From: Hyperoplus lanceolatus
Taxonomy: Eukaryota > Chordata > Actinopteri > Uranoscopiformes > Ammodytidae
Length of the DNA stretch: 64,000 nucleotides
Reading direction: 5' to 3'
Assembly (NCBI GenBank): GCA_026929865.2
Contig: CM049397.1
Coordinates: 868,001 to 932,000 of the forward strand
Made by a program: the position numbers and the translations under genes
Shown: positions 9,751-19,211 of the stretch, in pieces
Layout: every line of letters begins with the position of its first letter
How positions within the stretch are numbered: the first letter of the stretch is position 1
Notes under the pieces: model-generated
Told to the model about the DNA's origin: nothing
What the model saw: only the letters and a program-made list of their open reading frames with translations
Databases searched by the model: none

Positions 9751-11154
9751 GTGAAAATGCAGCTCGAGAGACTTGGCAAGAACAAGGCAGCTGGTCCAGA
9801 TGGCATCAGCCCCAGGGTCCTGAAAGCCTGCGCAGATCAGCTATGTGGCATTCTACAGCATCTTTTCAACCTCAGCCTTAGCCAGGGGAGGGTGCCTGTG
9901 CTGTGGAAAACATCCTGCCTTGTTCCGGTCCCCAAGAAACCCTCGCCCTCTGCCCTCAACGACTACAGACCAATTGCCCTAACATCGCACATTATGAAGG
10001 TACTTGAGAGGCTGGTCTTGGTCCACCTGAGACCACAGGTGACCAGCTATCTGGACCCACTGCAGTTTGCATACTGCCCAAAGGTGGGGGTTGAGGACGC
10101 CATCATATACCTACTCCACAGAGCCCACTCTCACCTAGACAAGTCTGGTAGCAATGTAAGGATTATGTTTTTTGATTTTTCAAGTGCGTTTAACACCATA
10201 CAGCCAGTACTGCTACGTGAGAAGCTGGAGCTGATGCAGGTAGACACTACAACAACATCATGGATCATGGATTACCTGACTGACAGACCACAGTTTGTGA
10301 GGCTGGGGAGGTCTGTGTCTGAGCGGGCAGTCAGTGACATAGGAGCGCCGCAGGGGACTGTGCTGTCTCCTTTCCTCTTCACACTATACACCTCAGACTT
10401 CCAGTACAACTCTAAGGCTTGTCACTTACAGAAGTTCTCAGACGACACTGCGGTTGTGGGGTGTATCAGTGGTGGAGAGGACACAGAATACAGGCAGCTG
10501 GTGGATAACTTTGTTGCATGGAGTGGGAAGAACAACCTGGTTTTAAATGTCACAAAGACCAAGGAAATGGTGGTGGACTTTAGGAGGGCCAGTCCTGAGC
10601 TAAGCACCATCTCTATCCTTGGGGATAAGGTGCAGGTGGTGGAGTCCTATAAATACTTGGGGGTTCACATGAACAATAAACTGGACTGGAAGCAACACAC
10701 AGAGGCTGTCTACAAAAAGGGCCAGAGTAGACTCTACTTCTTGAGGAAGCTTAGGTCTTTTAATGTGTGTAACAAAATGTTGGCCATGTTTTATCAGTCT
10801 GTTGTGGCAAGTGCCATTTTCTTTGCGGCCATCTCCTGGGGCAGCGGCATCAGGGCTTGTGACTCTAAAAAGCTCAACAAGCTGATCAGGAGGGCTGGCT
10901 CTGTGCTGGGTACTGCTGTGGAGCCCCTGGAGGTGGTGATGGGGAGAAGGATGGTACAGAAGCTGCTGAACATTATGGACAATAACATGCATCCCTTACA
11001 CAGTCTTGTGTGTAAACAGAGGAGTGTTTTTAGTGGGAGGCTACGGCGGCTAAGCTGCAAAAATAACAGATACAAAAGCACTTTTTTACCTACTGCAATT
11101 GCACTTTATAATGACTCCCCTTTCAGTAAGGACAGAGGACATTTGAACTTTTAA
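9751..11154 (+). CDS. Rex1-like LINE ORF, reverse transcriptase part
   Basis: The frame begins within the linker, reads NKAAGPDGISPRVLKACA and continues through all polymerase blocks: NDYRPIALTSH near residue 70, FFDFSSAFNTI near 140, GAPQGTVLSP near 198 and the catalytic FSDDTAVVG near 229 (F-S-D-D in place of Y-A-D-D, normal for this clade). A thumb and C-terminal region ends TAIALYNDSPF. It would copy LINE RNA at the nicked target. It is the continuation of the endonuclease frame after a one- or two-base shift. Confidence 0.9.
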   Translation: MKMQLERLGKNKAAGPDGISPRVLKACADQLCGILQHLFNLSLSQGRVPVLWKTSCLVPVPKKPSPSALNDYRPIALTSHIMKVLERLVLVHLRPQVTSYLDPLQFAYCPKVGVEDAIIYLLHRAHSHLDKSGSNVRIMFFDFSSAFNTIQPVLLREKLELMQVDTTTTSWIMDYLTDRPQFVRLGRSVSERAVSDIGAPQGTVLSPFLFTLYTSDFQYNSKACHLQKFSDDTAVVGCISGGEDTEYRQLVDNFVAWSGKNNLVLNVTKTKEMVVDFRRASPELSTISILGDKVQVVESYKYLGVHMNNKLDWKQHTEAVYKKGQSRLYFLRKLRSFNVCNKMLAMFYQSVVASAIFFAAISWGSGIRACDSKKLNKLIRRAGSVLGTAVEPLEVVMGRRMVQKLLNIMDNNMHPLHSLVCKQRSVFSGRLRRLSCKNNRYKSTFLPTAIALYNDSPFSKDRGHLNF

Positions 11155-12235
11155 ACTTTAGCCTGCGCTGCATTTTTTGCATTTTTTGCACATGTATAAT
11201 TGCACACTTGATTGCTTTTTCTTTTAGCATAATTTTTGTTTTTTTATCATATCATATGCACTGGCAGAGCTAGTATTTGTGTACTGTTATATACGAGTAA
11301 CAGCTACTTATGCACTTATGCACAGAGACTATCCATACCACTTTCTCATCTTGGCTATGTATGTATGCTCATGTTTGGGTGGGGATAGGCCTATATGTGC
11401 TGTGTTGTGTTCTGTGTATGCTGGCTGCTGTAGCATCTGAATTTCCCTGCTGGGATGAATAAAGTATATCTTATCTTATCTTATCTTATCTTATAAAATG
11501 TAACGATTTTAAAAAGAGAACAGTTAGTCTAAACAGTTAACCAGTGTTTAACATAGGCAGTGGACAAGATGACGATCAGCTTTTTTCTCCCCTGCTCACA
11601 GCGTTCTCTCTCCCAGCGCATAAAAATTAATTTTTGCCTCAACTTATTTTTTATTTATTTTTCCTTTACAGGACCAGTTTCAGAACTGAACATGGTTTCC
11701 CGTGTCTCCTTTTTTCTGTCCACACAAAGCGTTCTCTCTCCCATTGCACACACGCATGCCCCGGCCGCTCCCGAGAGCATAGACAGTGAACCGACAAAAA
11801 GATAAAATAAACACAACTTGGACACAGGCCTTGAAGCTATGAAAAGCGAAAATCACTGTGTTAATGGTAATTGTTTTGGTAGTCTTAGTCTGTTCACATG
11901 CCGACGTCATGGCTCCCGACCGGCGCTTTCACTGGATTATGCGACAATGTTTTTGCCGAGCACATGATTCAATGTTGCGAATGTTTTGTATGTTTATGTT
12001 TATTCGCGCACACAATGCAAATGTGATTTGTATTTGGCTGTTTGTGTGTGTTAATGTGTATAGGCTATTATTTGCCAGCTGCGTGCGTCTTAAGGCCATG
12101 CTGATGTGTTTGCGCTGCTGTGGACTGTCGCAATTGAGTTTTTTGTAGGCTACACCTGTCTGTCATAATATTGATGCGGGCCCGCCCACAAAATCGACAT
12201 GCCCCCTGTATAGATTTGCTCTGGCGCCGGGTCTG

Positions 12236-12790
12236 AATGGGCCTCATTTATCAACTGTGCGTAGACCAGAAAAGTGGGCGTACGCACATTTCAAGGCAAA
12301 CCTCCGCATTTATCAATTTGGCTGGCTGTGCCGGGTAGCCGATGACTTTGTTGGACAAATGTTAGTAGATAATACTAATGCAGTGTTTGCTCAGACTGAA
12401 ATACACATATTAATCATTTAAAAATGTGCAGCTTATGGTGTGAAACTGAGTAGGAGAGCTGATTCAATAGTGCGCACACCAGCCACTTAGGAGCGCTGCA
12501 TGGGACTGTGTAATGTCAGTTGTCTCCGACTTGGAGCAGCTGGGGGGACACTGCAGCACGGGGGCTGCATTCATTCATCGCTTCTAAAATGTTAGCCTAA
12601 GTATTAAATATGTAGGCTATGCAAGTAGTACGCTGCTCTTTATGATGAAAATACACTGCACAACATTCAGCTTAACATTTTATTTATTTGACGCACTTTT
12701 GAGATCTGAGTTTTCTCTTTTAATGTGTCATGTATCGCTAAAGCGAGCGATTTATTTCCATCATAAGCCGGCACGTTTCGGCTTGTTTTT
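12236..12790 (+). repeat. Truncated copy of the TTTATCAA-ended Harbinger-like element
   Basis: GGGCCTCATTTATCAACTGT and the following 500 bases match the left part of the complete element at 49713-51141 (shared blocks GGGTAGCCGATGACTTTGTT, GTGAAACTGAGTAGGAGAGC, GGAGCAGCTGGGGGGACACT). The right end is missing and another repeat starts at about 12790. The hAT at 5983-12235 inserted within roughly 10 bases of this element's left tip. Confidence 0.8.
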
Positions 12791-13152
12791 CCACTAGTCG
12801 TAGACTCTAAAAGAGAGGGGGAAAGCTGCTACTACAACTGCTAATAGTGATGCTGACGAAAAACTAGAGCAGAGAGCTGTGTGTGTATCTCCTGCGCTGA
12901 CCGTAGCTGGGAGGGACTGCTGTGCGAGGACTCTGCCGCCTGTCAGTGCTCTGGGACGGGGGTGGGGCCGCGGAGGCACCTGATGCTCTTTGAGAAGAGT
13001 TAAGAGTGATACTTTTTTTTAGCAAAAAAGTCACCAATAACACCAGAAAAAGTTGATAGATTTGTTGCTGGTTGCTTTAAAAAAAAAATAACACCAGAGG
13101 GGTCTGACAAGTCGCTAAATATAGCGACAAAGTCGCTAAGTTGGCAAGACTG
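12790..13152 (+). repeat. Dispersed repeat ending AGTTGGCAAGACTG (copy 1)
   Basis: Shares CTGGGAGGG, GTCACCAATAACACCAGAAA, CTAAATATAGCGACAAA and an AGTTGGCAA end with 22180-22465. The inverse of its end, CAGTGTTGCCAACT-like, resembles a DNA-transposon terminus. No coding sequence. Confidence 0.7.
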
Positions 13153-13154
13153 CA

Positions 13155-13280
13155 ACAGACCCCGGCTCATCAAGATCATTCCACCACACGTCCGCCACCA
13201 TCATTCTCAACAGCAGCGTCCCCCAAGGCTGCGTTCTCAGTCCAGCCCTGTACTCACATTTCACTCTGTCACATGCCTAG
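13155..13280 (+). pseudogene. LINE reverse-transcriptase fragment
   Basis: One 41-codon frame reads [20 protein letters not shown], the reverse-transcriptase block before the catalytic aspartates, and then meets a stop at 13278-13280. Nothing on either side continues the protein, so it is an isolated fragment. Confidence 0.7.
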
Positions 13281-14724
13281 AATCATGATTCAAGGCAAGA
13301 TATTAATAAAAAGCGTTTGAAGGTCGTCATTTTTGAAAAGCCAAGATGGCCGCCATATTGGCGTCCATGCACATTAAATCATGCATGAAGCTTTCAAAAG
13401 TATATAGTTTTCCAAATCCCCCCAACAATCCCACAAACCCCCTTTTTTGGACATAGTGTACTGGACTAACATGCCCGTTTACAGAGCCTAGACTGGGTAT
13501 TAACTGTGTTTTCTTTTTCATCTTGAGGAGATATTCACTGATTTTGACAAAGTGATTTTGACAACAAGGGTTCTCCAGAATGGCTGACTACACCTTTAAT
13601 TTAGTTCACCATGTAACTAGTGTTTTCTTCTCAAATGTTACATATACAGGTACAGGTACAGGCATTTGAACTATACTAGAATTACACCATAGTTTATGAA
13701 GAGATGGAGACCGAGAATGTTTCCCAAAAATATGAAACACATTTGATTGAATTAGTGACCTACAATGATGAAACACATAATGAGCGAAATGCATTAGGTT
13801 ACCAAACCATACCATGTATCAAATGTCATTATAGTAATAATATACACTGCTTTGCTCTGGAGTTAAATTGCTCTTGAAATAGAGTTCAATAAATCTGTTG
13901 TCCCACGGAATATTTTCCTCATCACACAAACAGGCAAACGAGGCAAGAAAGGTTATTATTATATTATTAAGTTCACTGCCTTTATTTAGTTTTCTATAAA
14001 AAGGTATCTTAAAATCCTGTCTGAATAATGCAACCCAAATTATAAAGAGTAAGCTAAAAAACAACCTATAGGTCAGTCACCTATGTGGAGTGAAATTTCT
14101 CTTTCATGCAGTTATAACTGTTTATGGTCAGCACATCACACTTTATAACACTGAAATACAATTCTTTATAAAAGCACACTCATATGATTCCAGTTCCACT
14201 TTCTGATAAGGAATACTCATGTCTTTGGTCATTAATACATAATCGACAAAAGGAAAGAGTCAGTAATAAGCCATTAATAAACTACTTTTGTGTTGATCCT
14301 CCTTCAGCATGAAATTTGAAAATATAATTTGTTTGTTTTAATCTAAGGGTGCTCCCATTGATCGTTATCAGCAGATTATCATCAAATTAAAAATTGTTTG
14401 ATTGTTGGTTGTAATAAACACAGATCAGATGATGTAACACACACAAAGTAAGTTGGTAAGTGATAATTACTTCAGCAGTTTTAACAGCTGTCTCAGAATG
14501 ACAATCAACTTGCTGTTTGCAATTTGTGTTGGAAGGGAATCCATTGTAGAGGAACATAACCCAAAAATGTCAATAAGACAAACCTAATCACAAAGCCTAG
14601 TCCCGTCACAACAATACAGCAAGGACATGGAGAAATCTAAATTGAATGTTTAATTTGTTCTTAACTGCACATGTTCTAAACTAGACCCCAATAAGTACCA
14701 AATACGCAAGCATGGCTCACTTAA
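13281..14724. other. No gene recognised
   Basis: AT-rich sequence downstream of npr3. Short pieces (around 13470-13500 and 13550-13600) resemble sequence near 35030 and 36350-36400, so part is an old dispersed repeat. Nothing else is supportable. Confidence 0.4.
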
Positions 14725-15020
14725 TGGTAAATGGACTTATATAGCGCTATATCTCCGTTTATCACAGACCCAAAGCGCTTTACATTGTTTTTGTACACAT
14801 TCACCCAGTCACACACACATTCATACACCGATAGCAGCAGCTACCACGCAGGGTAGGCTTAGCACTAGGGTTCTAAGCTAACTAAGCTAACTATCGGGAG
14901 CAATTCGGGGTTCAGTGTCTTGCCCAGGGACACTTCGACATGTGGCGGGGAGACGGGGGATCGAACCTCCGACCCTGCACACCAGAGGCGAACTCCTTAC
15001 CCACTTCGCCACTGCCGCCC
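14725..15020 (-). repeat. tRNA-derived SINE with LINE-like tail
   Basis: On the minus strand the head carries an A-box-like GTGGCGAAGTGGGTAAGG and a B-box GGTTCGATCCCC. A central conserved block follows (AAGTGTCCCTGGGCAAGACA), and the tail is TGTAAAGCGCTTTGGGTC ending ATATAAGTCCATTTACC. This layout fits the V-SINE type common in fishes. The tail resembles L2-type LINE ends, as in the element at 30646-34335. Confidence 0.8.
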
Positions 15021-15029
15021 ACTTTTCTT

Positions 15030-15030
<1 letters not shown>

Positions 15031-15089
<59 letters not shown>
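15031..15089. repeat. TAA/AAT microsatellite
   Basis: About twenty uninterrupted TAA units immediately beside the tRNA-like head of the SINE. Confidence 0.98.
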
Positions 15090-16038
15090 GTTTAAGTTGT
15101 GTCTCTTAGAGAGATTGTGCTATATGTTGAACCTTTGCCTTGCATTAAATACTTGTCAACCCATCACACGGTCCCATCTCTCAATTTTCTTACTTAGTGT
15201 TATTAGGGGTAGGTTACATCATTCATAAAACAGTAAATAAACCCTGTGATCGGAGACTTGTATCATCTGATACTGCTTTTGGCAGCTTTTAAGCAAAACT
15301 ACCAAAACCCAACACCCAAACGTATTAATATTACTGGCTTATTACAGATCTATAAAGCATTAGCAAGTGACTTATTCAATTAATTAAAAAGGCACATTTG
15401 TAAAGAATGCCTCGTCAGAAAGTAATACCAAAATGATACAAATATCAACGAAACTTATTAAATAGAGAAATATAAAAGAAGCAATATGGTCAGTTGGGAA
15501 TTAGGATCTCAGCAAGGCTATGGTTAGCTGACCATCTTAAAATACCAGTAGCTTAATATAAATAGCTTATAACCTATGGATATTAATCTCTCCTATTTTC
15601 CTTTTGAGTCAGTGTGGTTCAGCTGTATCATTTCCTTAAGGTTGTGTTATGACATTATTGTTTATCTTCCTCAAACATGAGGCCATTATTTTACCTGTCA
15701 ACCTGAAAGGCAAGGGAGAACTTGCCCACATTGTGCCATGCTAATATAATGTAATATGTTCTGTTCTGAATCATGGTAACCAATATCTGAATTAAAAAAT
15801 AATAATCTTAAAAAAAACCTTAAAGAATATTATGGCCAAAGATTTCTATACAACAATACAAGTATATACTTTTGTATGGAGGAAAATCCAAGACAGTGGT
15901 GCTTTGTGACTGTTACAACTGTCCTGAGTTACAATTATCTCATTCTTAACAGCACATTGCTCCACTGGAAACAATTGCAAAGTCTTTGGTCACATTTAAA
16001 TGTGTGATTCTCTGTGAATTGACTGCTGCTGATGTTGG
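15090..16038. other. npr3 3' flank and probable 3' UTR
   Basis: This is immediately downstream of the npr3 stop on the minus strand. It is AT-rich with no repeat I recognise. I see no canonical AATAAA on the minus strand close to the stop, so the transcript end is undetermined. Confidence 0.5.
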
Positions 16039-16150
16039 TTATGCGGCCGAGAAGGTGGACCTGATGGAGTCCTCCCGTAACTGACGGTGCTTCCCACTGT
16101 CACACTCTTCACTAGCCGTGCGACGCTCAATGGTAATCCTGTAGTTTTTT
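16039..16150 (-). CDS. npr3: npr3 last exon, cytoplasmic tail and stop
   Basis: The exon encodes the whole cytoplasmic tail, [11 protein letters not shown] to STFSAA, followed by TAA at 16039-16041. The conserved segment [13 protein letters not shown] corresponds to the part of the NPR-C tail known to couple to inhibitory G proteins. The protein ends 37 residues after the membrane, so there is no kinase-homology or guanylate cyclase domain. This separates it from NPR-A and NPR-B and places it in the clearance-receptor group. Teleosts can also have an NPR-D gene of the same architecture, and sequence alone here does not fully exclude that. I could not fix the polyadenylation site. Confidence 0.94.
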
Positions 16151-16335
16151 CTATAGAGGAAGAAATGACAAACATTTTTCAACCTGCTCGTTATAACGAT
16201 CATTCCTTTCAGTTAGCATAACATCTTTGAGATGCAGCTTTTACAACAATCTTTTTACTTATGTACAGTAGAAACCTTGAAAATGGTTATCTTAAATGTG
16301 TTGTAAAAGCTGTAAAAATCAAAAACCTATTATAC

Positions 16336-16420
16336 CTGAAAAAGTAGAACGCTATAAGCATAACAGTTCCCAGAACAGCTCCCACGATGACTCCAGTCAA
16401 TGCTGAAACTCCTATCCCAC
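16336..16420 (-). CDS. npr3: npr3 exon, transmembrane helix
   Basis: The 85-base exon encodes GIGVSALTGVIVGAVLGTV followed by MLIAFYFF, a single hydrophobic helix of about 24 residues with glycines spaced as in NPR-C. The AG at its end joins the A of the next exon to make the arginine that starts the cytoplasmic stop-transfer signal. The donor is GTATAA and the acceptor is CAAACAG. The flanking introns are only 113 and 185 bases. Confidence 0.95.
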
Positions 16421-16533
16421 CTGTTTGGAAGAGCAGAAATTTGTAAAAACAAGTATTCCATCATTCATACTATATATGAAATAAAAATCCAGCATCAAAG
16501 CACAGGTTTAAGAGAAAATAAGTGATTTTTTAC

Positions 16534-16651
16534 ATGATTTGTCTGGTATCTCTTTGTGTGCTGTATATCTTCCTCTCAGAGTGAAATGGTCAGTGTTGAA
16601 GGCAGGAAGTAGCTGAAAAGTTCCATTTACACCAAAGTAGTTGGCCACCAC
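16534..16651 (-). CDS. npr3: npr3 exon, juxtamembrane stalk
   Basis: The exon encodes 39 residues plus one base: VVANYFGVNGTFQLLPAF, then a stalk rich in charged residues ending IPDKS. It starts in phase 0 after TTGCAG and ends in phase 1. The codon across the junction is TGT, a cysteine just outside the membrane. In NPR-C the juxtamembrane cysteine makes the inter-chain disulfide of the receptor dimer, so keeping it is meaningful. The stalk is a few residues shorter than the mammalian stalk as I recall it. NGT is a possible glycosylation site. Confidence 0.92.
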
Positions 16652-16782
16652 CTGCAAGTTATGTACCATTATATCATTGAGTTACAATTCCACAAGCACC
16701 TTTACCATCTTCTGCCAGTCAGGAAAGATGCTATAACCATTTCCAGACTCATTACCTCTATTAGAATATTGCTTCTACTTAC

Positions 16783-16877
16783 CTCATAGGTGCCTGCCTC
16801 AACATTGGTCATGGCCATCAAAGAAAAATCTCCGTTTCTATCCCCGTTGACATCCATGGATACCTGGCCAGCAATCC
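16783..16877 (-). CDS. npr3: npr3 exon, membrane-proximal ectodomain
   Basis: The exon encodes [18 protein letters not shown] and then a segment ending NVEAGTYE, the conserved strand and turn region shared by natriuretic peptide receptors. Two bases complete the glycine codon begun in the previous exon. The donor is GTAAGTAG. The acceptor is weak: the bases just before the AG are GATGGTGAAA with no pyrimidine run. A TG repeat (CA on the plus strand, 16955-16979) and a Tc1 remnant lie only about 80-100 bases upstream of this acceptor, so the end of the 24.8-kb intron has been remodelled close to the splice site. Confidence 0.94.
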
Positions 16878-16954
16878 CTTTTCACCATCATGAAAACAAT
16901 GAGAACTTCGTTTAGCTATACTACAAAAAGGTAAAGAAACGCGTGCATGCACAA

Positions 16955-16979
16955 ACACACACACACACACACACACACA
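16955..16979. repeat. CA (TG) microsatellite in npr3 intron
   Basis: About 12 CA units on the plus strand, which are TG units in the npr3 transcript. They lie about 77-100 bases upstream of the weak acceptor of exon 16783-16877 and directly abut the Tc1 remnant. Confidence 0.97.
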
Positions 16980-17815
16980 GTTGTGTAGGTGAAAATGCCT
17001 TGATGACGATGATGGAAAGACAACAGTAACACAAATAACCACTCGTTACAACCAGGGTATGCTGAATACCATCTCTGAACGCACAACACGTCCAACCTTG
17101 AAGCAGATGGGCTGCAGCAGCAGAAGACCCCACCGGGTGCCACTCCTGTCAGCTAAGAACAGGAAACTGAGGCTACAATTCACACTGGCTCACCAAAATT
17201 GGGCAATAGAAGATTGGAAAAATCTTGCCTGGTCTGTTGAGTCTCAATTTGCGACATTCAGATGGTAGGGTCAGAATTTGGCATAAACAACATGAAAGCA
17301 TGGATCCATCCTGCCATGTATTATCGGTTCAGGCTGGTGGTGGTGGTGTAATGGTGTGGGGGATATTTTCTTGGCACACTTTGGGCTCCTTAGTACCAAT
17401 TGAGCAATGTTTAGACACCACAGCCTACCTGAGTATTGTTGCTGACCATGTCCATTCCTTTATGACCACAGTGTACCCATCTTCTTATAGCTACTTCCAG
17501 CAGGATAATGCACCATGTTGCAAAGCTCAAATCATATCAAACTGCTTTCTTGAACATGACAATGAGTTGACTGTACTCCAATGGCCCGCACAGTCACCAG
17601 ATCTCAACCCAATAGAGCCCCTTTGGGATGTGGTGGAACCACAGATTCTCATCATGGATGTGCAGCCGCCAGATCTGCAGCTACTGTGTGATGCTATCAT
17701 GTCAATATGGAATATAGGAATGTTTCCAACACCTTGTTGAAAGTATGCCACGAAGAATTAAGGCAGTTCCGACGGCCAAAGGAGATCCAATCCGGTACTA
17801 GCAAGGTGTACCTGA
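16980..17815 (+). mobile_element. Tc1-like element (second family), 5' and 3' truncated
   Basis: The sequence begins within the transposase gene (aligned with 5160 onward of the other copy) and runs through the rest of the gene to GTGTACCTGA, the start of the right terminal repeat. A TAGGGATGTAACG element starts there. The left terminal repeat and helix-turn-helix are gone. Confidence 0.85.
17059..17740 (+). pseudogene. Tc1-like transposase catalytic part
   Basis: The frame starts at ERTTRPTLKQMGCSSRRP, passes RVPLLSAKNRKLRLQFT and NWAIEDWKNLAWSVESQF, then loses a few bases near 17250 and continues in another frame as RHSDGRVRIWHKQHE, GGGVMVWGIFSWHTLG, FQQDNAPCCKA (second catalytic D) and QSPDLNPIEPLWDVVE (third acidic residue E). 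The first catalytic D is replaced in WSVES, where WSDES is usual. It ends with a premature stop and is non-functional. Confidence 0.85.
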
Positions 17816-17817
17816 TA

Positions 17818-18199
17818 GGGATGTAACGATATGAAATTTTGAGTACGATACGATATTGCGATTGATATCACGATACATTATTAAGCGCGGAATTCATTTC
17901 TACCCCCTTAAATGAAATGTTGTACCGCTAATTTAAATAAAACACTCACGAATAATTCAAATTCTTATATCTTTTTATGAAGAAGAGATTTCTGAGATAT
18001 TTAAACAACTTATCACCAAAACAAAGACACTGCTTCTCTACGGAATTTTAAATCTAAACTTAATTTAAGCACTTGTCTGTAACTGTAAAAGTATGCATAA
18101 AATAAAATAATTTAATAATAGTGTGATCATTTTCCCATGTCTTATTTGCTTATGAACTCTATTTTATTCAACACTATTTTTGCAAGCCATGTTTTCACC
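17818..18199 (+). repeat. hAT-type fragment beginning TAGGGATGTAACGATATG
   Basis: The end sequence TAGGGATGTAACGATATG and the repeated CGATA/ATATCACGATAC motifs are typical of a fish hAT non-autonomous family; a related start occurs at 57967. The right boundary is not visible, so the limits are approximate. Confidence 0.5.
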
Positions 18200-19105
18200 T
18201 TAAAGCCACTTCGACTAACATTGCACGTTGGCGTCCCCTTTGGACAAAAGCAGCAGTATTTTTGCCAGCTGTCGTGAAGCAGTTTTCTAGCTCGTGCCAG
18301 GCGTGCGAGATTCAAATGATCAGGAAGCAATATAGTGCATGTCCGTGTGTTGAAAGTGTGAGGGCACTGGACTCTTTTTGGCTCAGTGAGAGTGGTTAGT
18401 GACACAGCATCAACTAATGCCAGTCAGTGCTACACACACCTGATTGCAATGAGTTGATGAGTGTCACTTCTCACGGAGCTGAAAGATTACGTGTCCTCAC
18501 AGAAAGCGAATGAACGAGAGACGGCAGTTAGTATGGATCACGATGAGGTAATGTGTTTATGTTGTTGTAAATAATGACTATTTCAGATGAATAATGGTCA
18601 TCTGATGATGCTGGTGAGGCAAAGTAAACTTTGTTTTAGTAGGCTGCCGCTCATTCATTTAGGAGTCTAGTTCGCTCCCGTGAAATTGTGTATACGTTGC
18701 TTGGCAACGCCCACCTATCTCTCCCTTTTAGCTTTTCTTCATTACATTTTCTTTTTTTTCTTTGATGGTTCAGCCCCGTTATCAGTCATTATGACGACAA
18801 ACACCTGTCTCAAACAAGGCTCCCGCTCCCCTTCCCTCACCTGGAGGGATAGGCTTCTCAAATCACGTTGTTGCGCCACACTGAAATCTGCGACCAATAC
18901 GGATATGTGACCATAGAGCATGCACGCGTGACCCGAAAATCGGACTGGGTGTGCGACCAGACCAAATGCAGTAATAAAAACTATATAAAAACGTCTTTCT
19001 TTGCACTGATGGTCTCGTTTGCTGTTACAGGTAATTTATGATTATCAGAGGAAACACGAGGCTGTTTAAAAGATATTTGAATGTTACTCGGAGCTGCTTT
19101 AATAG
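18200..19105 (+). repeat. Dispersed repeat family A, copy 1 (uninterrupted)
   Basis: About 900 bases shared with 44690-45043 plus 47680-48240 (for example CCCCTTTGGACAAAAG, TAATGTGTTTATGTTGTTGT, CTCAAACAAGGCTCCCGCT, GGACTGGGTGTGCGACCAG). It contains open frames in one copy that are not conserved in function. The class is not clear to me. Confidence 0.8.
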
Positions 19106-19211
19106 TCCTACATTATGACAGGCACAATGAACTCAGTAAAATATTACATTTTTATTTTTATTTATTAATTAAAATTGCAGTCTCAAAATCAATGTTTTTG
19201 CAGTTAGGTTT

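Larger units (their letters stand above)
8030..11494 (+). mobile_element. Rex1/Babar-like LINE, nearly full length
   Basis: A non-LTR retrotransposon with endonuclease and reverse transcriptase reading frames and a 3' end of AATAAAGTATATCTTATCTT type repeats (ATCTT array 11468-11494), the short-tandem tail characteristic of this clade. The 5' boundary is approximate. One frameshift near 9700-9750 separates the two frames; otherwise the element is well preserved and may be one of the youngest insertions here. Confidence 0.88.
5983..12235 (+). mobile_element. Large hAT-like element carrying other transposons
   Basis: The ends are the inverse of each other (CAGACCCGGCG at 5983 and CGCCGGGTCTG ending at 12235) and are flanked by the identical 8-bp AATGGGCC at 5975-5982 and 12236-12243. 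Inside are a Harbinger-like element (6277-7536), a short coding exon typical of a hAT transposase (7551-7619), a Rex1-like LINE (about 8030-11494) and a duplicated block (7700-7816 and 12064-12180). The 11495-12063 segment has no recognisable gene. Its target was the extreme end of another repeat (see 12236-12790). Confidence 0.8.

Noticed and set aside
13981-13986. AATAAA on the minus strand as the npr3 polyadenylation signal
   Set aside because: It is about 2 kb beyond the stop with a SINE and a microsatellite in between; a nearer non-canonical signal cannot be excluded.
14915-15109. 64-codon open frame with a long asparagine run
   Set aside because: It is the SINE read in the antisense direction followed by the AAT microsatellite.
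16039-16877. Guanylate cyclase-coupled natriuretic receptor (NPR-A or NPR-B)
   Set aside because: The protein ends 37 residues after the membrane, with no kinase-homology or cyclase domain, and the tail matches NPR-C.
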